In this document: piece by piece, positions 43,855 through 55,918 of the stretch
Numbering within the stretch: position 1 is the stretch's first letter
Layout of the letters: each line of letters starts with the position of its first letter
DNA from: Areca catechu
Lineage: Eukaryota; Streptophyta; Magnoliopsida; Arecales; Arecaceae
NCBI GenBank assembly: GCA_021397845.1
Contig: JAHSVC010000040.1
Coordinates: 716,001 to 780,000 of the forward strand
Length of the DNA: 64,000 nucleotides
Reading direction: 5' to 3'
Program-made: the position numbers and the translations under genes
The notes under the pieces: generated by a model
Databases searched by the model: none
Seen by the model: the letters and a program-made list of their open reading frames with translations, nothing else
Told to the model about the DNA's origin: nothing

Positions 43855-44520
43855 AAACTGATACGGGACAAATAAATTAAACTAAAATACTATGAGTAAG
43901 ATATAATTATCTGAGAAAAGTAGAGAATAATTTTTATTTTTTTTTAGATTTTAAAAGGATACTTGAAGGAGACAGCGAAGAAAACTAGTTTAGTTAACTA
44001 CCCACACAAGTAAACCTAATAAAATAACTAGGAAAGCAGGATCTAGTGGCTACGAAACCACCAAAACTAGGATTAACTTTCAACTAATCAGAAACTAAAG
44101 AGGAAGGAAGAGGTTAAAAGTTACCAACGAAGATCGATTCTTCAGATCTAACAGGACTCTCAAGATTGTCACGACAGGATTTCAAGAACTTGATTTCAGG
44201 CTCCGATCTTCCGTGCAATGCTGGTTCTGAGGCAAGATTACCTGACTTCGATTCCTGATCACCTATAAAACACTCAACAAAGGAAATTCAAGTTAGGAAT
44301 CAGCAAAGAAAGGAAAAGAAGGAAAGGGAAGGGTTAGAAGTGATGGTTGGATTTTTTTTATCGGCTGGATAGGTAGGTTAACTAGGGCCTCGCACCTCGC
44401 AATGTTCCGAAGAATAAAGGAAAAGAGCCTCACACCCTGCGATGCACACAGCAAAGGAAGAATTTTGGCAGAATAACTTTCTTTATTGATGAATGGATGA
44501 ATTGATTACAAGGGGTTGAT

Positions 44521-44538
44521 GGGTATTTATAGACCCTT
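44521..44538 (-). promoter_or_regulatory. TATA box of the LTR-like unit
   Basis: Minus strand AAGGGTCTATAAATACCC, followed downstream by AATAAAGAAAG at about 44480-44490, which may be its polyadenylation signal. Confidence 0.5.
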
Positions 44539-44952
44539 AACTAGTGGTGTAAGGGATTCAAAGACTTAGAGTTAATTCTTCTTGGGCAGCAAGTCTTGAA
44601 TTCCTTCTTTTGGTATCATGACTCTTGAGTTTGGATGATAAGGGCTCTTGTATGAGAGTGGACTCTTCAATTTGGATAGAAAAAAATTCATGAGTTTTAG
44701 TCGGATTCATGAGTTCTTGAGATCTTGATTTCCTGGAACTTGATTACCTTGAACTCTTGAAGTAAGAAAATCCCTTGAAATTCTCTTTTATAGGCACCCC
44801 TTAAAGAAGGATTCTTGGTCGACGTCTTCCTTGGAATTGGTGACAATTATTTGAGATGAATGGCAAGAGTGAAGACTCCTTCTGCTTTACTCACCTTAAA
44901 ACCATCAGGGAATTTAAATGAGGTGCCCTCCCTAGATAAGCTTCATGTTGTC

Positions 44953-44995
44953 TAAATGTCCGAATGTCTGGATGTCTGGATGTCCGGATGTCTTA
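44953..44995. repeat. 8-bp ATGTCYGG tandem repeat
   Basis: Five consecutive units of ATGTC(C/T)GG with small changes. Confidence 0.9.
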
Positions 44996-45182
44996 ATATC
45001 TTGATAAAAAATAAAGACAACCATAAAATTGGCCAACCAAGAGAAATGACAAGGCATGTGAGATGTCAAAATATAAGTGACACGCCATGTGATAATGTCC
45101 TGGGTGATGTGGTGAGTGATGTCCAAAAGTCATGTGATATTGTCCAAATTCTTGAAAAAAATGGCACCAAAAATAAACTGAC

Positions 45183-45300
45183 TTGGGCTAGCACATGGAG
45201 TCACATGGCTTGTCTTGGGCTAGCACATGGAATCACATGGCTTATCCTGGGCTAGCACATGGTCTTCAATTGGGTACACATGAAGTCACATGGGTCTTCA
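45183..45300. repeat. 31-bp tandem repeat (GGGCTAGCACATGG)
   Basis: Units starting GGGCTAGCACATGGA.TCACATGG occur at about 45186, 45217 and 45249; the third runs into two copies of GTCTTCAATTGGGT (45269 and 45293). Just to the right (45305-45410) ACTAATCACATGGACTCA-type units recur three to four times. Confidence 0.85.
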
Positions 45301-45479
45301 ATTGGGTCCCCCTTATATTACAGGACTCAACTAATCACATGGACTCATTAACTAATTACATAAACTCAATAACTAATCACATGGACTCAATAACTAAATT
45401 AACTAATAATTACAAGACTCAAAACTAAATAACTAAAGCCTAACTTGATCAATTGAAACCTAATTTGATCAAAAGGCAT

Positions 45480-45740
45480 AGTCAATTAAATAAATATTCC
45501 AATTTGGTAAAAAGGGTTTGGTCCTAAAGGCCAATAAACAAAACCCTAATTCCAGTTGGTAAAAAGGGTTAACTAAAACTGGACCATTTAAACTCAATTG
45601 GGTAAATAGGGTTTGACACAACTGATAAATGGAATTTTTTATACAAACCTAATTAGTAAAAATGGCTAAACCCAACTAAGCTTGTATAACATAATTTAAA
45701 ATAAAATATTTACATGGTAAAAGGGGTTGGGTGCAGGGCT
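45480..45740. repeat. Degenerate GGTAAAAAGGGTT repeats
   Basis: GGTAAAAAGGGTTTGG, GGTAAAAAGGGTTAAC, GGTAAATAGGGTTTGA and GGTAAAAGGGGTTGGG recur about every 50-120 bases. No gene is seen. Confidence 0.6.
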
Positions 45741-45839
45741 TTATTCACAGGTGATCCACAAGGATGTGGGTTCAACCTGTCAATATTTTCTGGTCCTGGT
45801 GTCCACACCAGATAAGACACTATGAAACTATGAAAAAGC

Positions 45840-46680
45840 ACTTGTTAGAAATCACCTAGGACTTCATATATGATTTTTTATAATTTACAATAAAAGTATT
45901 TCTATTTTAAAACTATGTTAAATAGAAAACAAATATTTAAAATAATTATAGTAAACTCTAATCAAGATCATAACATGATATGAAGTATGCAAAATAAAAT
46001 CAGCATGCTGTAGATCTAATATACAAACAATATAAAATCTAATTTCATTTATAATCATAGGTCGATGATTATTGCTATTGATGGTATGTGGTAAGGGCTC
46101 TCCATGTTGCTTCGTAGCTACACAGGATGCCTAGTCTTTATGAATCATCCATACAAAGCCTCGACACATCAACCTCCCAGGACTGCAAGATCCCTCTGAA
46201 GACCATTGAATGGCTGAAAATAATTTATTTCTTGGACTTTCTCGAGCCTTCCAAGAAATCCAAGAGAAGGATGAAGATGTCTAAATAAAGGAAGAAAAAA
46301 AATCAAGAAATCCTTTTCTACTATTTTTTCTTATTTTCTCTCTCCCTTCAATCCTAGCACCCAAAAGAACCTCTCATGCCAATTTTGTATTCATCCCCAC
46401 TTCTCTTTTTTTTTTCATGATGATTTCCTTCAGATTACACACTAATTTAAAGGTTTTATGGTCACACAATCCTAGAATAATTCTAAAATAAATTGGCATG
46501 TGGATTAAGATAGGATTAAGGGGAGTTTGGATAAGATTCAGATAAGGATCAAAATGAGACTCCATGCTCCATCTAATTTCTATAAATTATTCCATGGTAA
46601 TTTAATTCTTAAATCATCGATATTGGGCCCTATTCTCATCACACATTTCATCTAGAATTAAAATAAAAGTGGTGACAACT
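45840..46680. other. Unassigned non-coding stretch
   Basis: No recognisable gene or repeat termini. A mixed-composition segment (46080-46400) is bounded by A+T-rich sequence; its short open frames show no conserved motif. Confidence 0.4.
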
Positions 46681-47134
46681 ATATGATAAGTTTTATAGTA
46701 TGATATTATTTATTAAATTTAAATATAGTTTAGTATAAATAATAAATATTTAAAATTTATAAATATTTAGAACATGTAAATAATTAAATAATTATAAATG
46801 AGTATATTATGGTACATAAATAATTTATTAATTTATGAATAAAGTTGCTAACATATATGCTGCATTAATAAATTTATAAATATATTTATTAAAGAAAAAC
46901 AATTATAGTATACTAAAATTTATTCAAGCAAAAATATTAGAAATATATTGCCTGCATATTTATAATTTTATTTTTTTATTTATGCAGATGTATAACATGC
47001 ATATTTATGGTATGTAATATATAGAAATTATTGTTATTAATGTAATTATATTTTGAAATTACTTGTTAGGTTAATCATTCAATTTTTTGTATATATATTT
47101 ATAAAATTTGTATTGCATTGAACCATAGACTCGT
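46680..47134. other. A+T-rich sequence upstream of the MULE transposase
   Basis: Very A+T-rich with many ATTTATAAATA-like words. It may contain the left terminal inverted repeat of the MULE, but no clear terminus was identified. Confidence 0.35.
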
Positions 47135-47220
47135 CAATTGATTAATATGCATAATTATATAGTATCTGTATATTTATATATTTTAGTTCGAGTTTGAGAA
47201 TTATGCATATTAATCAATTG
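47135..47220. repeat. Perfect 22-bp inverted repeat
   Basis: 47135-47156 (CAATTGATTAATATGCATAA...) is exactly complementary in reverse to 47199-47220, with a 42-bp loop. Confidence 0.9.
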
Positions 47221-47251
47221 ATTATCTAATTTAGATAGTTTAGAAATTGTA

Positions 47252-47448
47252 ATTAATTTTATAGGTCAATTTATAATAAATAAATGATATGTAATGAAGA
47301 TCGAATGAAATTTTGAGCAGCATTTTTCTTTAGTTCTCCACACACATAATTATTTGTATGTAGAGAACTAAGAGAAAATGCTATCAAAATTTTATTCGAT
47401 CTCCATTACACATCATTTATTTACTATAAATTAACATGTAAAATTAAT
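47252..47448. repeat. Long imperfect fold-back (MITE-like) of about 197 bp
   Basis: The left arm (about 47252-47340) and right arm (about 47361-47448) pair over nearly 90 bases with few mismatches around a 20-bp loop; the arms include ATCGAATGAAATTTTGAG and its near complement CTATCAAAATTTTATTCGAT. Such hairpins are typical of fold-back MITEs and can be sources of small RNAs. It lies about 260 bases before the MULE transposase start. Confidence 0.85.
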
Positions 47449-47713
47449 ATAATTCCTGAATGGGATAGAACCTATCTTTATCTACTAGTTGGTGATAAGA
47501 TACATTTGTCATGTAAGTCATTTTAAACTCCATATATAGATATTAATTCCAAACTATGTTATAATCTATATTTTCCTACTTAATAGGATAATTAATTTCC
47601 TAATTTTATTATCAGATTATTTATTTTATTTAATTATTTTCTTAATGATATCATGATAAATTTTGAGAAAGTAATGTCTAAATATATTTTGTTTATTAAA
47701 CATGTAGGATAAA

Positions 47714-50358
47714 ATGGAAGAAATAATCATAGCCTTATGTTATATTAGTGGTTCTATCATTAATGAAACATATGGTGTTGAGTATAATCAGGGATCGAAA
47801 AAGATAATTGGAATTAAAAATGATATAATAGTTAAAGATTTAGAGAACAAAATATATAGAGTCTTCCATATTAACAGAACTAGAAAAAAATTATTGATTA
47901 CTTATAGATATCCACAAGTTGTCCAGCCGATATTTGTAAAGTATGAACCTATTCCACTAATCGATGATGAAGACATGGAAATAATATTTTCAACTATCAG
48001 TTTACATTCATGTTTATCGAGTGCAGAGTTGTACATAGATGTACAAACCATTGAATCTCCTGAACCTATTTACGAGCAGGATGATTATGAAGTAGTTATT
48101 TGACATATAACAATAACTTATATAAGTGAATAAGTTATTTCATATTATAGTCCAAACATCTTTGATAATGTTCTAAAAAATATGGGACCAAGATTTATCG
48201 AAGACCTATTACGTATAGTGGACAGTGACATATTAGAAAGTATTATTAAACAAGTATCACTATACACAACTGCTAATGAGATGGTGCATATAGATAATCA
48301 ACATTTTAATGAAAATGATGCAGAAAGTGAAGATGATGTGGGTGATGAACCTAATAAAGCTAGTATGTCATAACTTATAGGAAGTCTACAAGACACCTCT
48401 ATTCCAAATTATACTATATTTTAAGATCCTTGTAAAACATTCACTCAGGTTGATTGGATTGCTATTAATGTATCCATGTATTCCACATTACAAGAATAAT
48501 ATGTTATATGGCAAAGAGAGAATTACATGAAGGACTTCATTTTATAGATAAGATAGAATTACAGACTGCAGTAAAGTAATATTCTATTAAAAGACATTAC
48601 AAATTCAAGGTTATTGAGTCCAACTCTAATCTATGGCTTGTAAAATATAAGAATAGAGAGTCGAGATATCAATGGATGCTGAGAGCAATTAAATAGCATG
48701 ATTATTTTAAGATCTCATGATATATTGGTCCCCATGCATGCATATCCATAATGATATCTCAGGATCATTTTGGGCTAGACTCTATATTAATTATGAATGA
48801 AAATGCGACCTGGTGAATGAAATTCCTACAATTGATATTATTGAACTTGGTGTAGTGAGAAAGAATAAATACAATTAAACACCTAGTTATAAAAAATTAT
48901 AGGATGCTAAGCAAAAGGCAATAGCCATGCTGTTCTATGATTAGGATATGTTATATGAATTACTGTCAAAATGGTTGCATGCTATAAAAGAATTTAATCC
49001 TAGCTCTTGGATGAAACTCATCAGCAATCCTAACGGTCATCCAGCTTGTGCTCAATTTGATCATATTTTTTAGGCCTTTGCACCCTCTATTGAAGGGTTT
49101 AAGTATTATCGATCGGTCATAAGTGTTGATACTACTTCTTGTATGGAAAGTATAAGGTGAAGTTGATGATTGCAACTACTGTTAATGAGAATAATCAAAT
49201 ATTTTTACTTGCATTTGGTATTGTTGATGAAGAGTCAGCTGATACACGAAGTTGATCTTAGCTTGCATCAAAATTTTGTTACCTCATCTCAGAATATTTG
49301 TTTAAGTTTTGATAGGCATGCTCGTACACTATCATTAACGCAAAATAAATATCTAGGTTTTCAACCACCAAATATTTATCATGTTTATTGCCTACATCAT
49401 ATCTTGCAATTTCAATTCAAGATTTTATGATCCAAAATTATAGGATATGACGAAAAAACCCAGAATGCAAACACAACCTAGAAAATTTCAAAAATATATG
49501 AAAAATATTGAAAAATTTAATCCAAAAGTTGTTCAATGGCTGAATGATATCCCTTTAGAGAAATGGACACATGCACATAATGATGATCGATGGTATGGAA
49601 TAATGATAATAAATATATCAAAGTATTTCAATGGAGTTTTAAAAATGCTTGATTTCTACCAATAACTACAATGATATGGTTGACTTTCTTTCGACTTATA
49701 TCATACTTTGAAGGTTGACATGTCTAAGCAAATGATGTAATTTACAGAAATGAAAGATTTATTTCTTTTGTTGTAGGACATGTAATCTCTAAGTAAGCCA
49801 AAGCTACATCTCATACTGTTACAAGATTTGATGGAGCTAGTGGCTTATTTCAAATCCAAACTGCAAGGCATGGTTAAAACATGAATAGAGGCAATAACAC
49901 ATAGGTGATTGTATCTTTATCTATTTCTTCAAAAAGTATTTTATGATATGTAGTTTATATGTTGACTTATGCTATCTTAAATTATAGGTCGTGCGACTTT
50001 CACAACATACATGTATGTATCAAAAATGACAGTGCTATCATTTACCTTGTTCTCACATCATGGCTGCATGTGCACATGTTATAATTGATTTTTATAGATA
50101 TGTTAATTAATGCTATACTTTACATGACTATCATCAAACTTATGCACCTCAGTTTCAACCAATTACGTACCAAGAATATTGGTCACAACAAAGTTGCGAT
50201 AGTATAATTATACCTGATAAAAATAGGTCATGATAAAAGGATATGCCACATTCCACCAGAATTAGGAATGATATGGATATAAAAGAAACTGGCAATAAAT
50301 GCAAGTGTACAATCTATAAAGAGGAAGGGCATGATAGATGATTCTGTCCAAGAGTGTT
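47714..50358 (+). pseudogene. MuDR-type MULE transposase
   Basis: The ATG at 47714 opens 129 codons with a PB1-like N-terminus (GSKKIIGIKNDIIVKDLENK, then ITYRYPQ, a YEPIPLIDDEDMEIIF block and SAELYIDV). An acidic linker follows (48182-48373), then the MuDR DNA-binding domain (about 48530-48780: LQTAVK, YSIKRHYKFKVIESNS, YQWMLRAIK, a YIGPHACI-like block), the DDE transposase core (about 49080-49440: GFKYYRSVISVDTTS, IATTVNENNQIFLLAFGIVD, GFQPPNIYHVYCLHHI), the KFNPKVVQWLNDIPLEKW block (49520), a SWIM-like Cys/His region (about 50030-50090) and a C-terminal zinc knuckle (about 50300-50345; the second Cys is Tyr). Frameshifts and stops occur throughout. It would cut and reinsert MULE DNA. Confidence 0.85.
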
Positions 50359-50363
50359 ACATG

Positions 50364-52811
50364 TGTAGGGTTCCGGTGCAACGCAGTGGAAGGGTAATTT
50401 CAAAAATTGAAATTAATATGCACCAAAATCTTAAAACAGGAACTCCTTAACAAGACTAGAATGTATGAAGACAAACATTTCTATGTAAATTGAATTAGAA
50501 TACCAACCTGTAATCGCTAATTCCAATTTATAAAGACTTAAAACTTGAAGATCAACAGGCTATTTGAATTCACCAGGCATCCAAGTGTCCGCCCTCCGAT
50601 GGTGATCCACACTGAGCAATGATCAAGAACACTATCTTCTTGTCCAATGGTTCCTCCTATTGAGTTCTTCTTCCTAGAACTCAATTCTTCGGATTATGGC
50701 TGGAATTCTTCCACACAAGAGGTTGCCTTCCTTTCTTTTATCTCTTCTCCTCCTTCCACTAAGACCTTGACCCTCTAAGACACTCTTGTCTTGAAGATAA
50801 GACTTTGTCCTAAGGGGATTTAGGCTTGTCTTAAATTGGAGGAGAAATTAAGACAAGAATGTCTTAATGTAAGAAGGAAAGAACAAAATCAGAACTCCTT
50901 CTTTCCTTTACCGTCGGAGACTTTCGCTCTTGTTCTTGTTCAGTAGCAGAGTTTCGACAGAGGTGTACTCTGTAAAGGAAACAGTGCAAGAACAAGAAAA
51001 GAGAGAAAGAGTCTTTAGGAGAGGAAGAAGGATTAAAAACATTACCGAGTTCTGATTTTCCTGACCCCTTAAATAGATATCAGAGAGGCCCACACATCTC
51101 TTCATGAAAAACTTCTCACGCCCTTTTTCATTTTCTCACGCCCCATCCTTCCTTCTCACGGCCTTCCGGATAAATCCCACGGCTTTTCTTAAATGAAAAA
51201 TCATGATGTTTTTAAAAGGAGTCGCGACTTTTAATCTCCGAAGAGATGTTATTTCGCGCAACCGGGAAGCAACGAATGCTTTCTGCCTTTCTCAAAAAAA
51301 ACATCAACCCTTCGATTCCAATCCAAGGGGGGACAATTGAGGCGCTAAAAGAGAGAAGGAAAAGTCGCCCCATATAAAACACCGAAGTTTTTTTTTTTTT
51401 TTCTTTTTTTACAGAGCGCACCAAGAGTCCATGCGCCATGGACTCTTCCAAATGGCATGCCAAGAGTCCATTAGCGCATGGACTCTTGGCATTTTTGGCG
51501 TGAAAATGCTAAGGGGCGGGTGGGGGGCTAGCCTAGATACATGGTTAGCCAATAGGGTTAGCCATAATCCCTATAACCTCAATTAGGGTCTAATTAGATC
51601 CAATTAGAACCCAAATTGAACCAATCCGGAACCCTAATTCGAATCTAATTCGAATAGAAGCTAGGATTTGCAACACCTGCTAGAGTGTCATCATGCAAAG
51701 ATGATTTAATTACAAATTTAAACCCTTGATCAATTCTCTTAAGTGTGTGACCCATTGGGTTCCACATCTAGCCAGCAGTGGGTTCGAATACAAGTTGACC
51801 TAATTTGATTAGAACTCTTTCTAATCGATTTAGGTCAAACCGGGCTTACCCGATTATGATCAATTAGGACTCTTCCTAATAAGTGATCATTCAATTTAAC
51901 CAACCCACAAGACAAGATTGACGTCTAGCAACGTATCATGTCTACTCGGAAGATATGAAAATTCTGGTGAAATACCAAAACTACCCTTCAGTAGAAAGTT
52001 ACCGTACAATTAAATCCTTTGATCAGCCTGCACCCAAAATATAATTATGGATATGGATATATGTCAAATCCAATATTATATTTGTTTCTAGCACAATCTT
52101 ATATTGATGATTTAATTATCTTGATATTAAAAACCATCTCTAATATCTTTACTTTGATCAAAGATTCCCTGAATCATCATCCGATTGATAACTAGCTAGA
52201 TGCAATCTCCACTTACCAAGAGTGATCGATTCCTTGTTGACCTATTCATTACCTTCATATCCAATTCACCATTCCCAGTATCAATCCTGTGCATGTCTCA
52301 GTGTCATGATTAGGATTGAACCAAAGCATGGGTTCATGTGCATAAGGTACTTATGGCAGTCTCAGGTCAAAGGATTACTTGCACCACTCCCACTATGAGA
52401 ACCATCCATTGACATGCAGCTAAGACTCCATTAGATGTTCTCAAGTTGGATCATTTCAGTGAACTCATTCACTAATGAGCACCCATATTCTAGTATTAGT
52501 ATCATACACAAGTGACTGTGAGAGCAGTCACCCTATTCAGTATACATAGGATGTGATAGTCTTACCGAAAAATCCTGATCCCCTACTCAGGGTTCCTTTG
52601 ACTAGGAATATTTTAGATTAAGGTTTTAAGACTTTAGGTCTCACTGGTATGATCTCATCATAACCCTAAAATCATAGCCCTAATCTATGGAGTTTATCAT
52701 ATAATAATAATCACAGCGTATGATGAAAAATAATGCCTTTATTAGAATATTGTCAATTACAATGGTTTGGGAGATACAACATAGATTGGCTTGTAGGGCA
52801 TATCCCTTTCA
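50364..52811 (-). mobile_element. 3' LTR of element D
   Basis: Plus-strand reading begins TGTAGGGTTCCGG and ends ATCCCTTTCA. It aligns along its whole length with 57889-60349. Twin hairpins at 51418-51495 and a T-rich run at 51388-51407 are shared with the other LTR. The last 80 bases contain an AATAAAG on the minus strand near 52740, too close to the U3 edge to be the R-region signal. Confidence 0.92.
51418..51495. repeat. Twin perfect hairpins in the LTR of element D (left copy)
   Basis: Two neighbouring inverted repeats share the word AAGAGTCCAT: AAGAGTCCATG-CGC-CATGGACTCTT and, about 20 bases on, GCCAAGAGTCCAT-TAGCGC-ATGGACTCTTGGC. The right LTR has the same pair at about 58963-59040. 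Confidence 0.9.
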
Positions 52812-52824
52812 ATCTCTCACTTGC
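52812..52824 (-). other. Polypurine tract of element D
   Basis: Minus strand GCAAGTGAGAGAT directly before the 3' LTR start TGAAAGGGAT. Confidence 0.8.
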
Positions 52825-52825
52825 A

Positions 52826-55800
52826 CTAAAGCCAATCGCCTTTAAATCTTAATCCCATACTTTCGAGGTGGCGATCAAACTCTCGCTGTGGTCGAGCCTT
52901 AGTGAATGGGTCTGCTACGTTGTTCTTTGTATCAACTCTATTTATGTAGACATCTTGTCTTTCTACTATTGCTCGGACGAGATGGAAGCATCTCAGAATG
53001 TGCTTGGACTTATGATGAGCTCTTGGTTCCTTAGCTTGAGCAACAGCTCCAGTGTTGTCACAGTAAAGTGGCACTGGGTTTTCAATCTCAGGAACAACAC
53101 CCAACTCTGTGATGAACTTCTTCATCCAGATTGCTTCCTTGGCGGCTTCACTGACAGCTATGTATTCTGCCTCTGTGGTTGAGTCAGCTACAGTCTACTG
53201 CTTGGTACTCTTCCAACTCACTGCTCCACCATTTAGGATGAAAACATATCCCGAAATGGATTTGCTATCATCAGGGTCTGATTGAAAACTAGAATCAGAA
53301 TAAGCTTCTAGTTTAAGATCAGAACCACCATAAACGAGGAAAATATCCTTAGTCCTTCTCAGGTACTTAAGAATATTTTTAACTGCTTTCCAATGATCCT
53401 CTCCTGGATCAGCCTGAAACCTACTGACAATGCCTAAAACATATGCCACATCAGGCCTGGTACATAACATGGCATACATTATGGACCCTATTGTCGAAGC
53501 ATAAGGTATAGAATTCATTCTATTTCTTTCTTCAGGTGTCTTAGGAGACATCCTTTTGGAAAGATGTATGCCTTGACTCATAGGAAGATAACCTCTTTTA
53601 CTTCCATCCATGCTGAATCTTTTCAGCACTAAGTTAATGTACCTAGACTGGGATAAACCTAGCATCCTCTTAGACCTATCTCTATAGATCTTAATACCTA
53701 GTATATAGGATGCTTCTCTCAAATCTTTCATGGAAAACTGGTTTAATAGCCAAACCTTGACTGATTGTAATATTGGGATATCATTCCCAATGAGGAGTAT
53801 GTCATCTACATACAGAACCAAGAAGACTATGGCACTCCCACTGGTCTTCTTATAAACACAGGGTTCATCCACATTTTTGATAAAACCAAACCTTTTAATA
53901 GTTTCATCAAAGCGGATGTTCCAACTCCTTGAAGCTTGCTTTAATCCATAAATGGATTCTTTAGCTTGCATACTTGATTAGGTTTATTCTTTGAAATAAA
54001 ACCTTCTGGCTGTGACTTGTAGACTTCTTCCTCAAGGAAATCATTGAGGAATGCACATCCATCTGCCAGATCTAATAATCGTGGTATGCTGCTATAGCAA
54101 GTAAAATCCGAATTGATTTAAGCATGGCAACAGGTGAGAATGTTTCATCATATAATCAATTCCCTATTATTGTCTAAAACCTTTTGCCACTAATCTAGCT
54201 TTATAGGTTTCAACTTGGCCATCAGCCCCAATCTTTTTCTTATAGACCCATTTGCACCCAATAGGATTAACACCCTCTGGTGCATCGACCAAAGACCATA
54301 CTTGGTTGACATACATAGAGTCTATCTCGGATTTCATGGCTTCTTGCCATCTATCTGAATCAGTACTCAAGATAGCTTCCGTATAGGTCAGAGGTTCATC
54401 ATTTTGAATGACTTGGGCTTCATTATTTTCAATAATAAACCCATACCTCTCAGGTGCCCATGACACTCTATCAGACCTACGGGGAGGAGTTTTATGTTCT
54501 GGTTCTGATCTAACTATACATTCTATTGATTGAGAATTGTCTATCTGTGTTTCTTGTATTTCTCCAAGTTCAATAGTTCTATCATTGCCCTTTTCTAAAA
54601 TAAACTCTTTTTCTAGAAAAGTGGCATGTCTGCTGACAAAAATCTTTTGTTCAGTTGGATGGTAAAACAGATATCATCTACCCTCTCTAGGATATCCTAC
54701 AAGTAGACATTTATCCGCTCTAGGTTCCAACTTATGTCCAAACTTTCTTTTAACATAAGCTGGACATCCCCATACCTTAAAATATTTAAGATATGGTTTC
54801 TTTCCACTCCAAATTTCATATGGAGTACTAACAACGGATTTAGAAGGTACTTTGTTCAGAATGTAAACAGCAGTTTCTAGGGCATGACCCCAGAAGAAAA
54901 TGGGTAAATTTGTGAAGCACATCATGGATCGTACCATATCTAATAAGGTACGATTCCTCCTTTCAGCTATACCATTTAGCTGTGGTGTATAAGGAGGGGT
55001 CCATTCAGAAAGAATTCCATTAACTTTAAGATAGTCTAAAAACTCCGTGGATAAGTATTCTCCTCCTCGATCAGACCGAAGAACTTTAATACTTTTCCCG
55101 GTTTATTTTTCGACCATACTTTGATACTCCTTAAATTTATCAAAGGCTTCAGATTTATGTTTCATAAGATACACATATCCGAACCTAGATAAATCATCTG
55201 TAAAAGTGATAAAATATGAGTATCCACCTGTGGCCTGAGTTGTCATTGGACCACATACATCAGTATGTATAAGTCCTAATAACTCAGTTGACCTTTCTCC
55301 ATGTCCAGCAAATGGAGTCTTGGTTATCTTACCCATGAGACATGATTCGCAAGTAGGATCAAGGAATTTTTCCTTGTATAACTTGCTTATCCTAGACTCA
55401 TTAACATGACCAAGTCGATGATGCCAAAGTAAAGTATCATTAAAGTCTTCTCTTTTCCTTTTATTATTGACATGAAAAACACTATCATTGGAAGAAAGAG
55501 TTAAGAGCACATTGCTAAATATGCCAGAACAAACAATTTTATTAGACAACATTATCGAGCAACCAGTGATCGTTATATCCATTACATATCCTTGTTTTAA
55601 TAATAAGGGAACAGATACAATGTTCCTAATAATCTTAGGCATATAATAACAATTTTCTAACTCCAAGATCTTCCCTGAAGGCAACTTCAGAATATAGGTC
55701 CCTACAGCTTCTGCTTGGATGATATCACCACTAGCACCATAGAGATTGAAGTCACCTTCCTTCAATACCTTAAGCTTGTGGAGGTCCTGCAAAGATTTGC

Positions 55801-55918
55801 ATATATGGTAACCACAAGCGGTATCCAATACCCAAGTATTTGATATAGATGAATTTAATGTCAATATATCATGTATCTCATACATACCTTTTGGCGCATC
55901 TAATGCACCAGGCTTCAC
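52826..55918 (-). pseudogene. Copia Pol of element D (protease, integrase, RT, RNase H)
   Basis: Order on the minus strand: protease side with WVLDTACGYHICKS (DTA in place of the usual DTG/DSG), GAG-pre-integrase and HHCC finger (WHHRLGHVNESRI, CESCLMGK), integrase core (LIHTDVCGPM; LRSDRGGEY; GIAERRNRTL carry the three acidic residues), RT (CKWVYKKKIGADGQVETYKA, YGLKQASRSWN, catalytic YVDDILLIGND near 53800) and RNase H (SYSD-like EAYSDSSF, STTEAEYIA, HHKSKHILRCFHLVR), ending RFKGDWL. Lesions: stops at about 55100, 54670, 54166, 54155 and 53192 and a frameshift near 54050. Domains are otherwise complete, so D may have been active recently. Confidence 0.9.

Larger units (their letters stand above)
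43634..45840 (-). mobile_element. Minus-strand LTR-like unit with PBS, unknown family
   Basis: On the minus strand: a TATA box (AAGGGTCTATAAATACCC, plus-strand 44521-44538), an AATAAA about 45 bases further, and a terminus reading TATCA at 43859 followed by a 4-base gap and TTGGTATCAGAGC, a perfect PBS for initiator-Met tRNA (43843-43854). This is the order promoter, R, U5, PBS. The start of the LTR to the right is not found (somewhere before about 45840) and no gag follows on the left, where element C sits. A truncated LTR retrotransposon or non-autonomous derivative is the likely explanation. Confidence 0.5.

Noticed and set aside
45195..45428. Repetitive protein-like frame
   Set aside because: It is produced by 31-bp tandem repeats read in frame.
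50908..51105. 63-65-codon minus-strand frames present in both LTRs of element D (also 58433-58624)
   Set aside because: The pair reflects LTR duplication. There is no recognisable domain, and the frame coincides with a repetitive AAGAACAAG/CTTGTTCTTG inverted repeat, so coding is unsupported.
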